From Candidatus Dactylopiibacterium carminicum (lineage in GTDB: Bacteria > Pseudomonadota > Gammaproteobacteria > Burkholderiales > Rhodocyclaceae): 57,955 bases of DNA. Both the position numbers and the translations under genes were made by a program. The notes under the pieces are model-generated. The model ran no database searches and was not told the DNA's origin. It saw nothing but the letters and a program-made list of their open reading frames with translations. Positions 49,366-57,955 of the stretch are shown piece after piece (within the stretch, counting starts at the first letter, position 1; each line of letters starts with the position of its first letter). The DNA is taken from positions 1-57,955 of the forward strand of contig NZ_MDUX01000018.1 in the NCBI RefSeq assembly GCF_014736495.1, given 5' to 3'.

Positions 49366-50223
49366 ATGTTGCAGACTTACAAGGTCGATCTGGGCGGCAA
49401 GGTCGCCGTCGTCACGGGCGGCGGCGGTGTGCTCTGTGCCGAGATAGCACGGGCGCTGGCGCATTGCGGTGCGCGCGTCGCCATTCTCGATCTGAAGCAG
49501 GAGGCCGCCGAGGCGGTGGCCGCGCAGATCCGTACGGCAGGCTTCGAGGCCATCGGGCTGGCCGCCAACGTGCTCGACCGCGCTTCGCTGGAGGGGGCTG
49601 CTGCTGAAGTCGAGAAGCAGCTTGGCCCCTGCGATCTGCTGATCAATGGCGCCGGCGGCAATCATCCGAAAGGCACCACCAGCCGCGAGACTTTCTCGCC
49701 CGCCGATCTGCAGGAAACCGATCCGGATGTGACCACCTTCTTTACGCTGGACCCGGAAGGCATGCGTTTCGTCTTCGACCTCAACTTCCTTGGCACCCTG
49801 CTGCCCTCGCAGGTATTCGCCAGGCAGATGGTGGGGCGCGAAGGCTGCGGCATCCTCAACATCTCGTCGATGAACGCCTTCCGCCCGCTTACCAAGATTC
49901 CCGCCTACAGCGCGGCCAAGGCCGCGGTGAGCAACTTCACGCAATGGCTGGCGGTGCATCTGGCGCCGGCCGGCATCCGCGTGAATGCCATCGCACCGGG
50001 CTTCTTCGTCACCCATCAGAACCATGCCCTGCTGTTTTCCCCGACTGGCGAACCCACCGCGCGTGCCGGCAAGATCTTGCGCAACACGCCGATGAACCGC
50101 TTCGGTGAGGCCAGCGAACTCACGGGTACCTTGCTGTGGCTGGCCAGCACCGAGGCTTCGGGCTTCGTCACCGGTGTCGTGGTGCCGGTCGATGGCGGTT
50201 TCTCCGCCTATTCTGGAGTCTAG
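49366..50223 (+). CDS. SDR-family D-mannonate oxidoreductase (fructuronate reductase)
   Basis: A 285-residue short-chain dehydrogenase, with the nucleotide loop VVTGGGGVLCAEIARALA (about 15-32), INGAGGNHPK, NISSMNAF and the catalytic IPAYSAAKAAVSN (Tyr181, Lys185). The C-terminal SGFVTGVVVPVDGGFSAYSG is typical. Next to uxuA, it most likely reduces D-fructuronate to D-mannonate, as the SDR-type UxuB equivalents do. The ATG at 49366 follows GAGGAGA. It ends in a genuine TAG, which overlaps the AGGAGG site of the next small gene. Confidence 0.9.
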   Translation: MLQTYKVDLGGKVAVVTGGGGVLCAEIARALAHCGARVAILDLKQEAAEAVAAQIRTAGFEAIGLAANVLDRASLEGAAAEVEKQLGPCDLLINGAGGNHPKGTTSRETFSPADLQETDPDVTTFFTLDPEGMRFVFDLNFLGTLLPSQVFARQMVGREGCGILNISSMNAFRPLTKIPAYSAAKAAVSNFTQWLAVHLAPAGIRVNAIAPGFFVTHQNHALLFSPTGEPTARAGKILRNTPMNRFGEASELTGTLLWLASTEASGFVTGVVVPVDGGFSAYSGV

Positions 50224-50232
50224 GAGGCGGCC

Positions 50233-50436
50233 ATGATGCTGGTGTGGATCGTCTGGAGCACGCAGCCGCTGGCGGTGTTTTCCTCCGAGCAGCGGGCACG
50301 GGCCTTCATCGCGCATCATGGCGCGGAACAGGTCTGGAGCTGCTGCGCGGCCCGTCTCAACCCCGAAGCGCTGACGGAAGCCATGGTTTCCGTGCCGCAG
50401 GAATCACAAACCGATTGCCTGGAAGCCAGGCACTGA
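50233..50436 (+). CDS. Small protein of uronate operon, unknown function
   Basis: A 67-residue frame between the SDR and uxuA with an AGGAGG site 5 bp before [20 protein letters not shown]. The end of the SDR gene (TAG) forms part of this site, so the gene is probably translated with the operon. The sequence has a short hydrophobic start and two cysteines (WSCCAAR) and no motif I recognise. It may be a small enzyme subunit, a regulator, or a chance frame. Confidence 0.6.
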   Translation: MMLVWIVWSTQPLAVFSSEQRARAFIAHHGAEQVWSCCAARLNPEALTEAMVSVPQESQTDCLEARH

Positions 50437-50458
50437 ATACACCGAGAGGAGCAATCCC

Positions 50459-51508
50459 ATGAAAATGTCTTTCCGCTGGTATGGCGACAGCGACCCCGTC
50501 ACCCTCGAATACATCCGCCAGATTCCCGGCCTGGAAGGCGGCATCGTTTCCGCCGTCTACGACGTGCCGGTGGGCGAGGTCTGGCCTGTGGAGAAGATCC
50601 AGGCGCTGAAGGCGAAGATCGAAGCCCACGGCCTGGCCTTCGACGTCATCGAATCCGTGCCCGTACATGAAGACATCAAGCTTGGCAAGCCGACGCGTGA
50701 CCGCCTGATCGCCAACTATCAGCAGACCATCCGCAATCTCGCGGCCTGTGGCCTGAAGGTGATCTGCTACAACTTCATGCCGGTATTCGACTGGACCCGC
50801 ACCACGCTGGCCAAGAAGCTGGCAGACGGCTCGACCACGTTGGCCTTCTCCGTCAAGGAAGTCGAAGAGATCGACATCTCCAAGGGCATCTCGCTGCCGG
50901 GCTGGGATTCGAGCTACAAGCCCGAGAAACTCAAGGCGCTGCTCGCGGAATACGCCAGCGTGGATGCCGAGAAACTGTGGAGCCACCTCGACTATTTCCT
51001 CAAGGCCATCATTCCGGTCGCCGAGGAAGTGGGCATCAAGATGGCGATCCACCCGGACGATCCGCCTCGCCCGATCTTCGGCCTGCCGCGCATCGTGAAG
51101 AATCGCGACGACCTCGCGCGCCTGCTGAAGATCGTCGACACGCCGGCCAACGGCCTCACGCTGTGCTCCGGCTCGCTGGGCGCCGGCCCCGAGAACAACG
51201 TCGAAGCGCTGGTGCGCGAATTCGGTGGTGAGGGCCGTATCCACTTCGCCCACCTGCGCAACGTGAAGATCACCCCGCAGGGCGACTTTGAGGAAACGGC
51301 CCACCGCTCCGACTGCGGCTCGCTGGACATGGCAGCCATCGTCAAGGCCTACCACGACGTCGGTTTCACCGGCTACGTGCGTCCGGACCACGGTCGCATG
51401 ATCTGGGGCGAGACCGGCAAGCCCGGCTACGGCCTTTACGACCGCGCGCTCGGTGCCGTGTATCTCAACGGCCTGTGGGAAGCCGTCGACAAGTTCGGCG
51501 CACGCTGA
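50459..51508 (+). CDS. uxuA: Mannonate dehydratase
   Basis: UxuA dehydrates D-mannonate to 2-keto-3-deoxygluconate in hexuronate breakdown. The 349-residue product begins [20 protein letters not shown], has the [15 protein letters not shown] signature, metal-ligand region [19 protein letters not shown] and [12 protein letters not shown], and ends close to [10 protein letters not shown]. It matches the family length outside the enteric insertion. The ATG follows GAGAGGAGC. With the SDR it covers fructuronate to KDG; kinase and aldolase genes for the next steps are not in the window. Confidence 0.96.
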   Translation: MKMSFRWYGDSDPVTLEYIRQIPGLEGGIVSAVYDVPVGEVWPVEKIQALKAKIEAHGLAFDVIESVPVHEDIKLGKPTRDRLIANYQQTIRNLAACGLKVICYNFMPVFDWTRTTLAKKLADGSTTLAFSVKEVEEIDISKGISLPGWDSSYKPEKLKALLAEYASVDAEKLWSHLDYFLKAIIPVAEEVGIKMAIHPDDPPRPIFGLPRIVKNRDDLARLLKIVDTPANGLTLCSGSLGAGPENNVEALVREFGGEGRIHFAHLRNVKITPQGDFEETAHRSDCGSLDMAAIVKAYHDVGFTGYVRPDHGRMIWGETGKPGYGLYDRALGAVYLNGLWEAVDKFGAR

Positions 51509-51533
51509 ATAATCCCGATCCGTCTCCTCCCCC

Positions 51534-51574
51534 AGCCTCCCCGGTCCATCGATGGGCCGCGGGAGGCTTTTTTT
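51534..51574 (+). terminator. Rho-independent terminator of uronate operon
   Basis: AGCCTCCC / GGGAGGCT with an inner CCATCGATGG hairpin, followed by seven Ts (51568-51574), 26 bp after the uxuA stop. It faces the convergent ABC-export operon. Confidence 0.92.
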
Positions 51575-51584
51575 CATCCGGCCC

Positions 51585-52730
51585 TCAATCCAGCGTGCGC
51601 CGGAAGCGCCCCAGCCCCAGCGCCATCATTACCAGCATGAACAACAGCAGCGGCCACAGATCCGGCCAGATCTCGGCCAGCCCGTTGCCCTTGAGCATCA
51701 CGCCGCGCGTGATGCGCATGAAATGCGTGAGCGGCAGCGCCTCGCCGATCCACTGTGCCCACACCGGCATGCCGCGGAAGGGAAACATGAAGCCCGAGAG
51801 CAGGATGGAGGGCAGGAAGAAGAAGAAGGTCATCTGCAGCGCCTGCATTTGGTTGCGTGCGAGGCTGGAAACGGTGATGCCGACGACCAGGTTCGCCGCG
51901 ATGAAGAGCAGGATCACCGCGCACAGCAGCGGCAGGCTGCCGATGAAGGGCACATGGAACAGCCAGCGCGCGGCCGTCAGCACGAAGGCCATGGAAACCA
52001 GCCCGACGATGACGTAGGGCATGATCTTGCCGATCATCACCTCCAGCGGCCGTACCGGCGTGGCCAGCAGGTTCTCCATGGTGCCGCGCTCGACTTCGCG
52101 CGTGAGCCCCAGCGCGGTCGACATGATCATGGTCATGGTGAGGATCACGCCGACAAGGCCCGGAATCACGTTGTAGCTGGCAAGCGCATCGGGGTTGTAG
52201 CGGCGGTGGATCACCAGCTCGAACGGTGCCTCGGCGGTCTGCCGCGCCGCCAGCGGGCCGCGCAGGTCGTGCCGCAGCAGGCTGCCGCTGATCTGTTGCA
52301 GGGCAGCGATGGCGTTGCCGGTGGCGGAAGGGTCGGTGGCGTCGGCTTCCAGCAGCAGTTGCGCGCGTTCGCCACGGATCAGGCGGCGCGAGAAGTCCGG
52401 CGGAATGGTGAGCACGAACTGCACCTCGCCGCGCGCCAGCATCTCGCTGGCGTCGCGCTCGGAAACCGTGGCCGAACGGATGTCGAGGTAGTCGGTGTTG
52501 CGCAGCGCGGCGACGATGCTGCGGGTGAATTCGCTCTGTTCGTGCGCCACCACCACGGCAGGAAGGTGCTTGGGGTCGCTGTTGATGGCATAGCCAAAGA
52601 GCGTGAGCTGCAGCAGCGGGATGCCCACCATCATGGCGAAGGTGAGCTTGTCGCGCCGCATCTGGATGAATTCCTTGACGATGATCGCCAGCAGCCGATG
52701 CAGGCTGAAGTAGCGGTTGAGCGCGTTCAT
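51585..52730 (-). CDS. ABC-2 type drug-export permease (YbhS/YbhR-like)
   Basis: A 381-residue inner-membrane permease: a first helix near residues 30-50 (FAMMVGIPLLQLTLFGYAI), a large periplasmic domain (about 55-180) and five helices after it, with LTREVERGTMENLLATPVRP as the conserved cytosolic loop. Family: YbhS/YbhR/ CcmB-like ABC-2 export permeases. The start overlaps the ATPase stop by 4 bp, so it is coupled. Only one permease is present here, so it may work as a homodimer. Confidence 0.93.
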   Translation of the reverse strand: MNALNRYFSLHRLLAIIVKEFIQMRRDKLTFAMMVGIPLLQLTLFGYAINSDPKHLPAVVVAHEQSEFTRSIVAALRNTDYLDIRSATVSERDASEMLARGEVQFVLTIPPDFSRRLIRGERAQLLLEADATDPSATGNAIAALQQISGSLLRHDLRGPLAARQTAEAPFELVIHRRYNPDALASYNVIPGLVGVILTMTMIMSTALGLTREVERGTMENLLATPVRPLEVMIGKIMPYVIVGLVSMAFVLTAARWLFHVPFIGSLPLLCAVILLFIAANLVVGITVSSLARNQMQALQMTFFFFLPSILLSGFMFPFRGMPVWAQWIGEALPLTHFMRITRGVMLKGNGLAEIWPDLWPLLLFMLVMMALGLGRFRRTLD

Positions 52731-53671
52731 GAGGCGCGGTTGCCGGTGAAGTTGTCATGCGCCTGCCCCATCAGGTGGATGAACAGATCTTCCAGTGCCG
52801 GGCGGGTGAGCTGCCAGTGCTGACGTGGATCGGCGCGATGGGCCGCGGTGGCGGCTTCCAGCGCAGCCGCGTCGCTGCCGCTCACGTGCAGGCTGTTGCC
52901 AAAGTGCGTCACCATCTCCACGCCCGGTGCGCCCTGCAAGGCCTCTGCCAGTGCGGTGATGCCCTCGCCACCGACCTGCCAGGTGTGCAGCGCACTGCGT
53001 TCGACAAGCTCCTGCGGCGTACCGCAGGCCATCAGGCGGCCATAGGCGATGTAGCCGAGGCGGTGGCAGCGTTCGGCTTCGTCCATGTAATGGGTGGATA
53101 CCAGCACCGTGATGCCCTGGGAGGCCAGCCTGTGGATCTCTTCCCAGAAATCGCGGCGTGCCTTGGGATCGACGCCGGCCGTGGGTTCGTCGAGCAGCAA
53201 CAGCCGTGGTTCGTGCAGCATGCAGGCGGCCAGCGTGAGGCGCTGCTTCCAGCCGCCGGAAAGGCTGCCCGCAAGCTGGTGCTGGCGGCTTTGCAGCCCC
53301 AGCCGTTCGAGGGCGGTATCCACGCGCTGGCGTGTGCGGTCCATGCCGTAGATGCTGGCCACGAAGGCGAGGTTCTCGCGGATCGAGAGATCCTCGTAGA
53401 GGCCGAAACGCTGCGTCATGTAGCCGACCTCGCGCTTGATCTGCGCAGCTTCGCGGCGGATGTCCCAGCCCAGCGTGTGGCCCTCGCCGCCATCGGCGGT
53501 AAGCAGGCCGCACATCATGCGGATGCTGGTGGTCTTGCCGCTGCCGTTGGGGCCGAGGAAGCCGAACACTTCGCCGCGCCGCACCTGCATCGAGAGCGCG
53601 TCAACCACCGTCCTGGCGCCGAAGCGCTTGGTCAGCCCACGCAAGTCGATGGCGAGTGCGCCGTCGTTCAT
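52727..53671 (-). CDS. ABC exporter ATPase (YbhF/CcmA type)
   Basis: A 314-residue ATPase with Walker A GPNGSGKTT, Q-loop MTQRFGLYEDLSI, signature SLSGGWKQRLTLAACM, Walker B LLLLDEPTAGVDPKARRDFW and H-loop STHYMDEAER. The C-terminal extension (about 230-314) is typical of drug-export ATPases. The ATG at 53671 overlaps the membrane-fusion stop as ATGA and the permease overlaps its end by 4 bp, so the three form one translational unit. Confidence 0.95.
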   Translation of the reverse strand: MNDGALAIDLRGLTKRFGARTVVDALSMQVRRGEVFGFLGPNGSGKTTSIRMMCGLLTADGGEGHTLGWDIRREAAQIKREVGYMTQRFGLYEDLSIRENLAFVASIYGMDRTRQRVDTALERLGLQSRQHQLAGSLSGGWKQRLTLAACMLHEPRLLLLDEPTAGVDPKARRDFWEEIHRLASQGITVLVSTHYMDEAERCHRLGYIAYGRLMACGTPQELVERSALHTWQVGGEGITALAEALQGAPGVEMVTHFGNSLHVSGSDAAALEAATAAHRADPRQHWQLTRPALEDLFIHLMGQAHDNFTGNRAS

Positions 53672-54622
53672 CGTGTGGTCTCCGGGCGGACATCCACCGG
53701 CTGGCCAGGGCGCAGGACCTGCGCTTGATCGGGGCGCGCCTCGACGAGGAAGACCAGACGGGCGCGGTTTTTCTGGCTGTAGATCACCGGCGGGGTGAAT
53801 TCCGGGCTGTTGGCCACGAAATCCACCGTGGCCGCGAAGGGCTCGCCGCAGCCATCGCAGCCCACCCGCAGGCGTGTGCCGGGCGCATAGTGCGGCAGCG
53901 CCGCCTGCGCCACGAAGAAGCGCACCTTCAGCGCCTCCGGCGCCAGCAGGCTCACCACCGGGCTGCCCGCCGGCACCCATTCGCCGATGCGGTAGAGCGT
54001 GTCATCCACGCGTGCGGCCACTGGCGCGCGCACCGCCTTCTGATCGCGCAGCCATTGCGTCTGCGCGGAGTGCCGCGCGCGCTGCGGCGATGTCGGCCTG
54101 TGCGGCGTCCTGCGCATCACGGCGTGAAGCGAGACGCGCCACCTGCAGGCTGGCACGTACCTCCGCGAGCTTGCCGGAATCCGCCTGTACGCGGGTCTGC
54201 AGGCTATCCAGGCCGGCGCCGCTGATGAAGCCTTGCGCGGCCAGTTGCCGCTGCCGCCGCAGATCCGCTTCGCTCAGTGCGAGCTGGGCCGCAGCTTGGC
54301 GTTCCTGCGCCTGCAGCACCGCGATCTCCTCGCGCCGCTTGCCTTTGGCGAGATCCGCCGCGGTGGCATCTTGGCGCCGCAGGCGGGCGTCCGCCTCGGC
54401 CACGACAGCGTCTTCCTGCGCTTGGTCGAGCACGAAGAGTGGTGCATCCTGCGCGACTTCCTCGCCTTTGCGGACCTGCAGCGCCACCAGCCGGCCGGCC
54501 AGCGGCGCGGCGACGCGCGTGTAGTCCGCCTCGATGTAGCCGGGCAGGCCGGCGTCGTCGCGCGGTCCGCAGCCCGCCAGCAACAGGCAGGCCAGGACGG
54601 GAAGGATTTCAGGCCGGCGCAT
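53668..54622 (-). pseudogene. HlyD/EmrA-type membrane-fusion lipoprotein, broken by a 1-nt indel
   Basis: From ATG 54622 the frame reads MRRPEILPVLACLLLAGCGP, a lipoprotein signal (Cys at 18), then a biotinyl-lipoyl domain and alpha-hairpin (QERQAAAQLALSEADLRRQR and onward). Near 54066-54069 it shifts to a second frame that continues as QTQWLRDQKAVRAPVAARVD, then the beta-barrel domain, to 53668. The DNA has GCACTCCGCGCAG where GCACTCGCGCAG would keep frame, so one C is extra. Without the shift it would be an intact YbhG-like periplasmic adaptor of about 318 residues. It overlaps the TetR gene by 14 bp and the ATPase by 4 bp. Confidence 0.87.
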
Positions 54623-55283
54623 CGGTGCCCTCCCATTGCCGGCGTACGGCCTGCAGGCCGGCCCAACTGAATTCGGCGACATGCTGCGTGATGCGTGGCA
54701 GCACATCCTCAGCGGCCAGGACTTCCGGCGCCACGCGCGTGATCACCGGGCGCCCGGCCACGTAGACCATGCACTGGCCGAAGATCGAGATCAGGCAACG
54801 GGCCAACGCCTCGCGTGGCACTGCGGGGCCTGCCGCTTCGGTCAGCAACTGCAGGAAGGTCTGCGCCTGAGGCAGGCTGAAGTTTTCGACCAGCCGCGTC
54901 AGCGCCGGCGTGGGATTCACCAGTTCGCGCAGCAGCAACTGGCCGATGCGGGAATGGTTTCCCTCGTCCAGCATGCGGCTGACCAGCGCTGCAACCGCGA
55001 AATCGAAACGCGCACGCAGCGGCTGGTCATCGCCCGGCGGCAGCAATGGGGAGGCGGCCAGGGCCTTTTCGGCATGCTGCTGCAATACTGCGAGATAGAG
55101 ACCTTCCTTGCTCTCGAAGTGGTAATTGATCGCCGATAGCCGCACGCCGGCACGTTGTGCGATCTTCTGCACGCGCGCGGCGTGGAAGCCCGCTTCGAGG
55201 AAGGCATCGGTGGCGGCGGCGATCAGGCGCAGGCGGGTTTCATCGCCGGAGGCCCGGCGTGCGCTGGCAGGGCTGGAAAACAT
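54609..55283 (-). CDS. TetR-family regulator of the ABC export operon
   Basis: A 224-residue regulator. The helix-turn-helix (RLRLIAAATDAFLEAGFHAA, then VQKIAQRAGVRLSAINYHFE, residues about 17-60) is followed by a ligand domain of the CecR/YbiH (DUF1956) type, seen in regulators of YbhFSR-like exporters. It is the first gene of the operon and overlaps the fusion-protein start by 14 bp. A symmetric 16-bp operator sits in its own promoter, suggesting autorepression that also controls the exporter. Confidence 0.93.
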   Translation of the reverse strand: MFSSPASARRASGDETRLRLIAAATDAFLEAGFHAARVQKIAQRAGVRLSAINYHFESKEGLYLAVLQQHAEKALAASPLLPPGDDQPLRARFDFAVAALVSRMLDEGNHSRIGQLLLRELVNPTPALTRLVENFSLPQAQTFLQLLTEAAGPAVPREALARCLISIFGQCMVYVAGRPVITRVAPEVLAAEDVLPRITQHVAEFSWAGLQAVRRQWEGTDAPA

Positions 55284-55312
55284 GGGGCGGCATGTGGAAA
55301 CAGGGTGCTTTC

Positions 55313-55341
55313 AAGATATGGAAAAATTTTTCCATTTTCAA
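55313..55341 (-). promoter_or_regulatory. Promoter with operator in the spacer for the TetR-export operon
   Basis: Minus-strand -35 TTGAAA (55336-55341), a 17-bp spacer and -10 TATCTT (55313-55318). The spacer contains the perfect palindrome TGGAAAAATTTTTCCA (55319-55334). An operator lying between the two boxes is a classic repressor placement; it begins about 35 bp upstream of the TetR ATG at 55283. Confidence 0.75.
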
Positions 55342-55365
55342 GAAATAATTTTCCATTACGCGTCG

Positions 55366-56811
55366 TTACACGGTTTGGGCCGCTAAAGAAAAACGGTTCT
55401 GTATTTCGTCGCGCGCTAGGGCGTCTGCGCAAGCAGCTTCTGACGATGGCGTGCACGCCGGCGTGCTGCGCGCCGATGGTGCCCACAAGCGCCATTGCCA
55501 ACGCAGCAGCGCCACCAGACCGCGCAGGCATTCGTCCGCCATGTAGCCTAGCCAGATGCCCGGCAGGCCGAAGCCGAAGTGAATACCCAGCAGCCAGGCC
55601 AGTACGGTGCCGGCCAGCACATTGATATAGATGCTTGTCTTGGCGATGAACATCACGTCGCCTGCGGCGCGCAATCCCCCTGTCACCAGTACATTGAGTG
55701 CCCGCCCCTGCCCGGCCAGCAGCTCTATCGCGAGAATGCTGGCAAGCAGCACCGGGACTGCGGGGTTGTCGGAAAACAGTGCAATGGCCTGGGGCATCAA
55801 CAGCCAGGCCAGCAGGCTGCCCAATCCGCTTGCCACGAGGCTGATGCGCAACGTGCGCTGCATCAGCGCATTCGCGCTGCGTAGATCACCCGCGCCGACC
55901 TTGTGGCCGATGATGATCTCCACGCCGCTGGCTACTGCATTTACGACCATGTTGACGATGCCGTTGATCTGCATGGCGTAGGCGTGCACGGCCAGCGCCG
56001 CCGTGCCGAGGTTGCCGGCCATCGCCACGGTCGCCATGAAGCACACGCGGAAGCCGATCTTTTCGCCGGCGCTCGGCAGGCCGATGCGCAAGATGGCACG
56101 TAGCGGTTCGCGCGGCACGTGGACGGCATCACGCAGGCACAAACGGATCCCCAGATGACGGGCCCACACCCATACCAGCAACAGAAAGACCAGCGCACGC
56201 GAGGCCAGCTGACCCCAGGCCAGGCCCATCACGCCCAGTGCCGGCAGAGGGCCAATGCCGAAGACCAGCGGTGCGCTGACCAGCACATGTAGCAGGTTCA
56301 TCGCCAGCACCAGGCGCATCGATACCTTGGTGAAAGTGAAGGCGCGCAGCACTGCGAACATGGTGATGTTGACCGCTTCGATACCCATCGCGAGTGCGAT
56401 GATGCGCATGAAGGGCACCGCCATTTCCATCAACTCGGCGGGCAGCTGCAGTACGTGCAGCAGCCAGGCCGGCATGGCGCCTACCAGCAGGGCAGCGAGC
56501 AAACCAAGCCACAGTGCCGTCGAGAAGCCGGCACGGGCCAGCGCTTGCGCGCCAGGGACATCCTTCGCGCCTCGGCTCTGCGTGACCACCACGCTGCTGC
56601 CCATGCTCACCACGCGGAAGATCCGGTCAAACACGATGCGCAACTGGTTGGCCATGCCGAACACGGCCACGGCGGCGGCGGATATCTGCCCGGCCATCCA
56701 CAGGCCAAGGGTGCCGATGGCCATAAACAAGGCCATTTCGACGAATATCGGCCAGGACAGGGAAAACAGTTCCAGTTCGGCCTGTGGCGTCCCGACGAAC
56801 GACTTGCGCAT
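55366..56811 (-). CDS. MATE-family efflux transporter
   Basis: A 481-residue, 12-helix multidrug and toxin extrusion pump. Start MRKSFVGTPQAELELFSLSW with a GGAGAG site; helices repeat with a pseudo-two-fold symmetry, and the family segments RIVFDRIFRVVSMGSSVVVTQ and GVEIIIGHKVGAGDL are present. It may export drugs or cations in exchange for Na+ or H+. The gene is transcribed towards the TetR gene; both are on the minus strand, so it is not divergent. It ends about 25 bp from the TetR promoter -35 box and the two may be in tandem. Confidence 0.93.
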   Translation of the reverse strand: MRKSFVGTPQAELELFSLSWPIFVEMALFMAIGTLGLWMAGQISAAAVAVFGMANQLRIVFDRIFRVVSMGSSVVVTQSRGAKDVPGAQALARAGFSTALWLGLLAALLVGAMPAWLLHVLQLPAELMEMAVPFMRIIALAMGIEAVNITMFAVLRAFTFTKVSMRLVLAMNLLHVLVSAPLVFGIGPLPALGVMGLAWGQLASRALVFLLLVWVWARHLGIRLCLRDAVHVPREPLRAILRIGLPSAGEKIGFRVCFMATVAMAGNLGTAALAVHAYAMQINGIVNMVVNAVASGVEIIIGHKVGAGDLRSANALMQRTLRISLVASGLGSLLAWLLMPQAIALFSDNPAVPVLLASILAIELLAGQGRALNVLVTGGLRAAGDVMFIAKTSIYINVLAGTVLAWLLGIHFGFGLPGIWLGYMADECLRGLVALLRWQWRLWAPSARSTPACTPSSEAACADALARDEIQNRFSLAAQTV

Positions 56812-56894
56812 GAATCTCTCTCCTCTCCGTGGCAGCACCAGATCGGTGGCTGCCTGCGCCCTGACTTTTGCGCATATGGAGGGCGAGGTTTTGA

Positions 56895-57784
56895 TCAGGA
56901 TTTGCGTTTTGCGCCAGCCTCTGCCCGCTGGCAGTGTTGCCGGCCGCGTGAATTGATCGGCTCCACCGGCAGATACATCACGACCCGGCGTTCCTGCGGC
57001 ACTCGCCAGCAGCGTTCGTGAGGTTCGTGTTCAAGGCTTGGACGGTCAATGAGCCGGCAATCCAGTTCGTCGCGGATCCTGTCTGCCAGTGCCTCGACAA
57101 AGCCGACGCGCTCGTTGAAGACGGTCTCGGTCATCACATAGTGACCCGCTGGCAGCGTGAGCCGGTCAGCGTCCAGGGGCGTGGGGAGCGCGTTGGCCGG
57201 TACGAAGTGAGTGAGCTTCACGCGGTTGGCGCCGTGCTCGGAGAAGGGATGGTCGCGGTCGTTGATGCGGCAGGAGAACAGGTCATCCCGCCCTGCGAGC
57301 GTGCACTGCCAGACGAGATGGGCCTTGTGCCAACCGTTCTGGGCATAGGACCCTTCATAGTCGAATTTCCACACTGTGCGCTCGGGCAGATAGATCAGCC
57401 CTATCGGCTGCGGGGGAGAGGCGGGCCGGATGAGAGAAGGCACGTCGCTTGGCGCGATGCCGAATTGCTTGCGGAAGGCATGGGTAAAGGCTGCACTGGA
57501 GCCGTAGCCCGCGGCAAAACCAATGGCGGTGAAACGGCCGTAGGGGCCTTTGCCGATCAGATCGAAAGCGCGTTGCAGGCGTAGCCGGCGTAGTGTCTGC
57601 ATTGGCGATTCGCCGCAGAGCCGGCTGTACTGGCGCACCATGTGGGCCGGTGAGAGATTTGTCGCCGCAGCCAGATCCTCCAGCGTGACGTCTTCGTCTC
57701 TTCGTCAAGACTCGCCGCGATCTTGTTCGTTACGCGGCGCATGTTGCCGTTCTGGCGGCGATAGGTAGAAAGGCTGAGTGGCAT
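56895..57784 (-). pseudogene. AraC/GyrI-type transcriptional regulator, broken by an 8-bp duplication
   Basis: The first frame from ATG 57784 gives MPLSLSTYRRQNGNMRRVTN and continues to ASLDEE. The rest of the AraC helix-turn-helix (VTLEDLAAATNLSPAHMVRQ, then TAIGFAAGYGSSAAFTHAFR) and a GyrI-like effector domain follow in another frame to 56895. The cause is visible: TCTTCGTC occurs twice in tandem at 57691-57706. Removing one copy restores a single frame with LDEDVTLEDLAAATN. Without that repair the protein is 75 residues with no DNA-binding domain. It is adjacent to and upstream of the MATE gene, which it may have activated. Confidence 0.88.
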
Positions 57785-57925
57785 TCGTCATCCCGGATAC
57801 ATGGCGTCGGCATGCCATGTAACGGGTTCTTGCACCCGCATCTTCTACTCTTCACGGGTGAAGGGCGGATCCGGGATATCCACCCGTGCGCGCCTGCGGT
57901 GACGGCGCGCACGAGGGGAGGACTC

Positions 57926-57955
57926 AGAATCTGTTCATAGTCTTACTGCGAGTCC
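57926..57955 (+). repeat. MITE-like palindromic repeat, family 1, copy 4 (cut by window edge)
   Basis: AGAATCTGTTCATAGTCTTA, 30 bp to the window edge, one mismatch from the left end of copy 1. The left flank CTCAG matches the pentamer seen at the other copies. Confidence 0.75.

Overview
The window is GC-rich DNA from a proteobacterium, most likely a betaproteobacterium (Rhodocyclales- or Neisseriales-like; this placement is inference). The main clues are an EarP-type EF-P rhamnosyltransferase beside an EF-P with Arg32, a double-length (1890-residue) UvrA, an osmoregulated-glucan MdoH, RNase G, a DUF3369 response regulator, and dispersed repeats of a type often seen in that class. Almost all genes have clear Shine-Dalgarno sites and end in TGA or TAA; TAG is a rare but genuine stop. 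No rRNA, tRNA or CRISPR array was recognised.

Layout. 0-1.3 kb: the edge of an IS110-type transposase and a broken GAF-GGDEF gene. 1.4-8 kb: ilvD, lgt, a DUF429 protein, a histone-deacetylase-like hydrolase and a NarL-type two-component pair. 8-10.3 kb: mdoH. 10.4-14.8 kb: a DJ-1/PfpI protein and a cyanate locus (Tat-exported binding protein, a permease fused to its ATPase, cyanase). 14.9-21.8 kb: a broken chemoreceptor, phosphomannomutase, a pectinesterase lipoprotein, a complete IS1595-family element inserted in the T-tract of the pectinesterase terminator, and cysK. 21.8-33.1 kb: earP-efp, rnk, a small lipoprotein, giant uvrA, a DUF4870 protein, rng and a HAD phosphatase. 33.1-40.1 kb: a multi-PAS histidine kinase broken by one stop, a DUF3369-GGDEF-EAL response regulator, a broken aldose epimerase and an S4 protein. 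40.4-45.6 kb: LysR regulator, trypsin-like protease, MoxR-DUF58-VWA operon. 45.8-49.2 kb: GNAT, a frameshifted APC permease and an SPL-like radical SAM protein. 49.2-51.6 kb: a uronate operon (SDR oxidoreductase, 67-residue ORF, uxuA). 51.6-57.8 kb: a TetR-controlled ABC drug-export operon with a frameshifted membrane-fusion gene, a MATE pump and a frameshifted AraC regulator.

Functional links. The pectinesterase and mannonate genes together suggest growth on pectin-derived uronates. The cyanate genes give uptake and hydrolysis of cyanate. Several two-component and cyclic-di-GMP genes point to surface and environmental sensing.

Two themes stand out. First, an unusual density of broken genes: four in-frame nonsense codons (all explicable as single C-to-T or G-to-A transitions), at least four frameshifts, and one deletion that fused two ABC transporter genes. 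Second, at least three families of dispersed palindromic repeats. One of them is a size-variable, MITE-like element with about 30-bp terminal inverted repeats, present four times and flanked by a repeated CTGAG/CTCAG-type pentamer.
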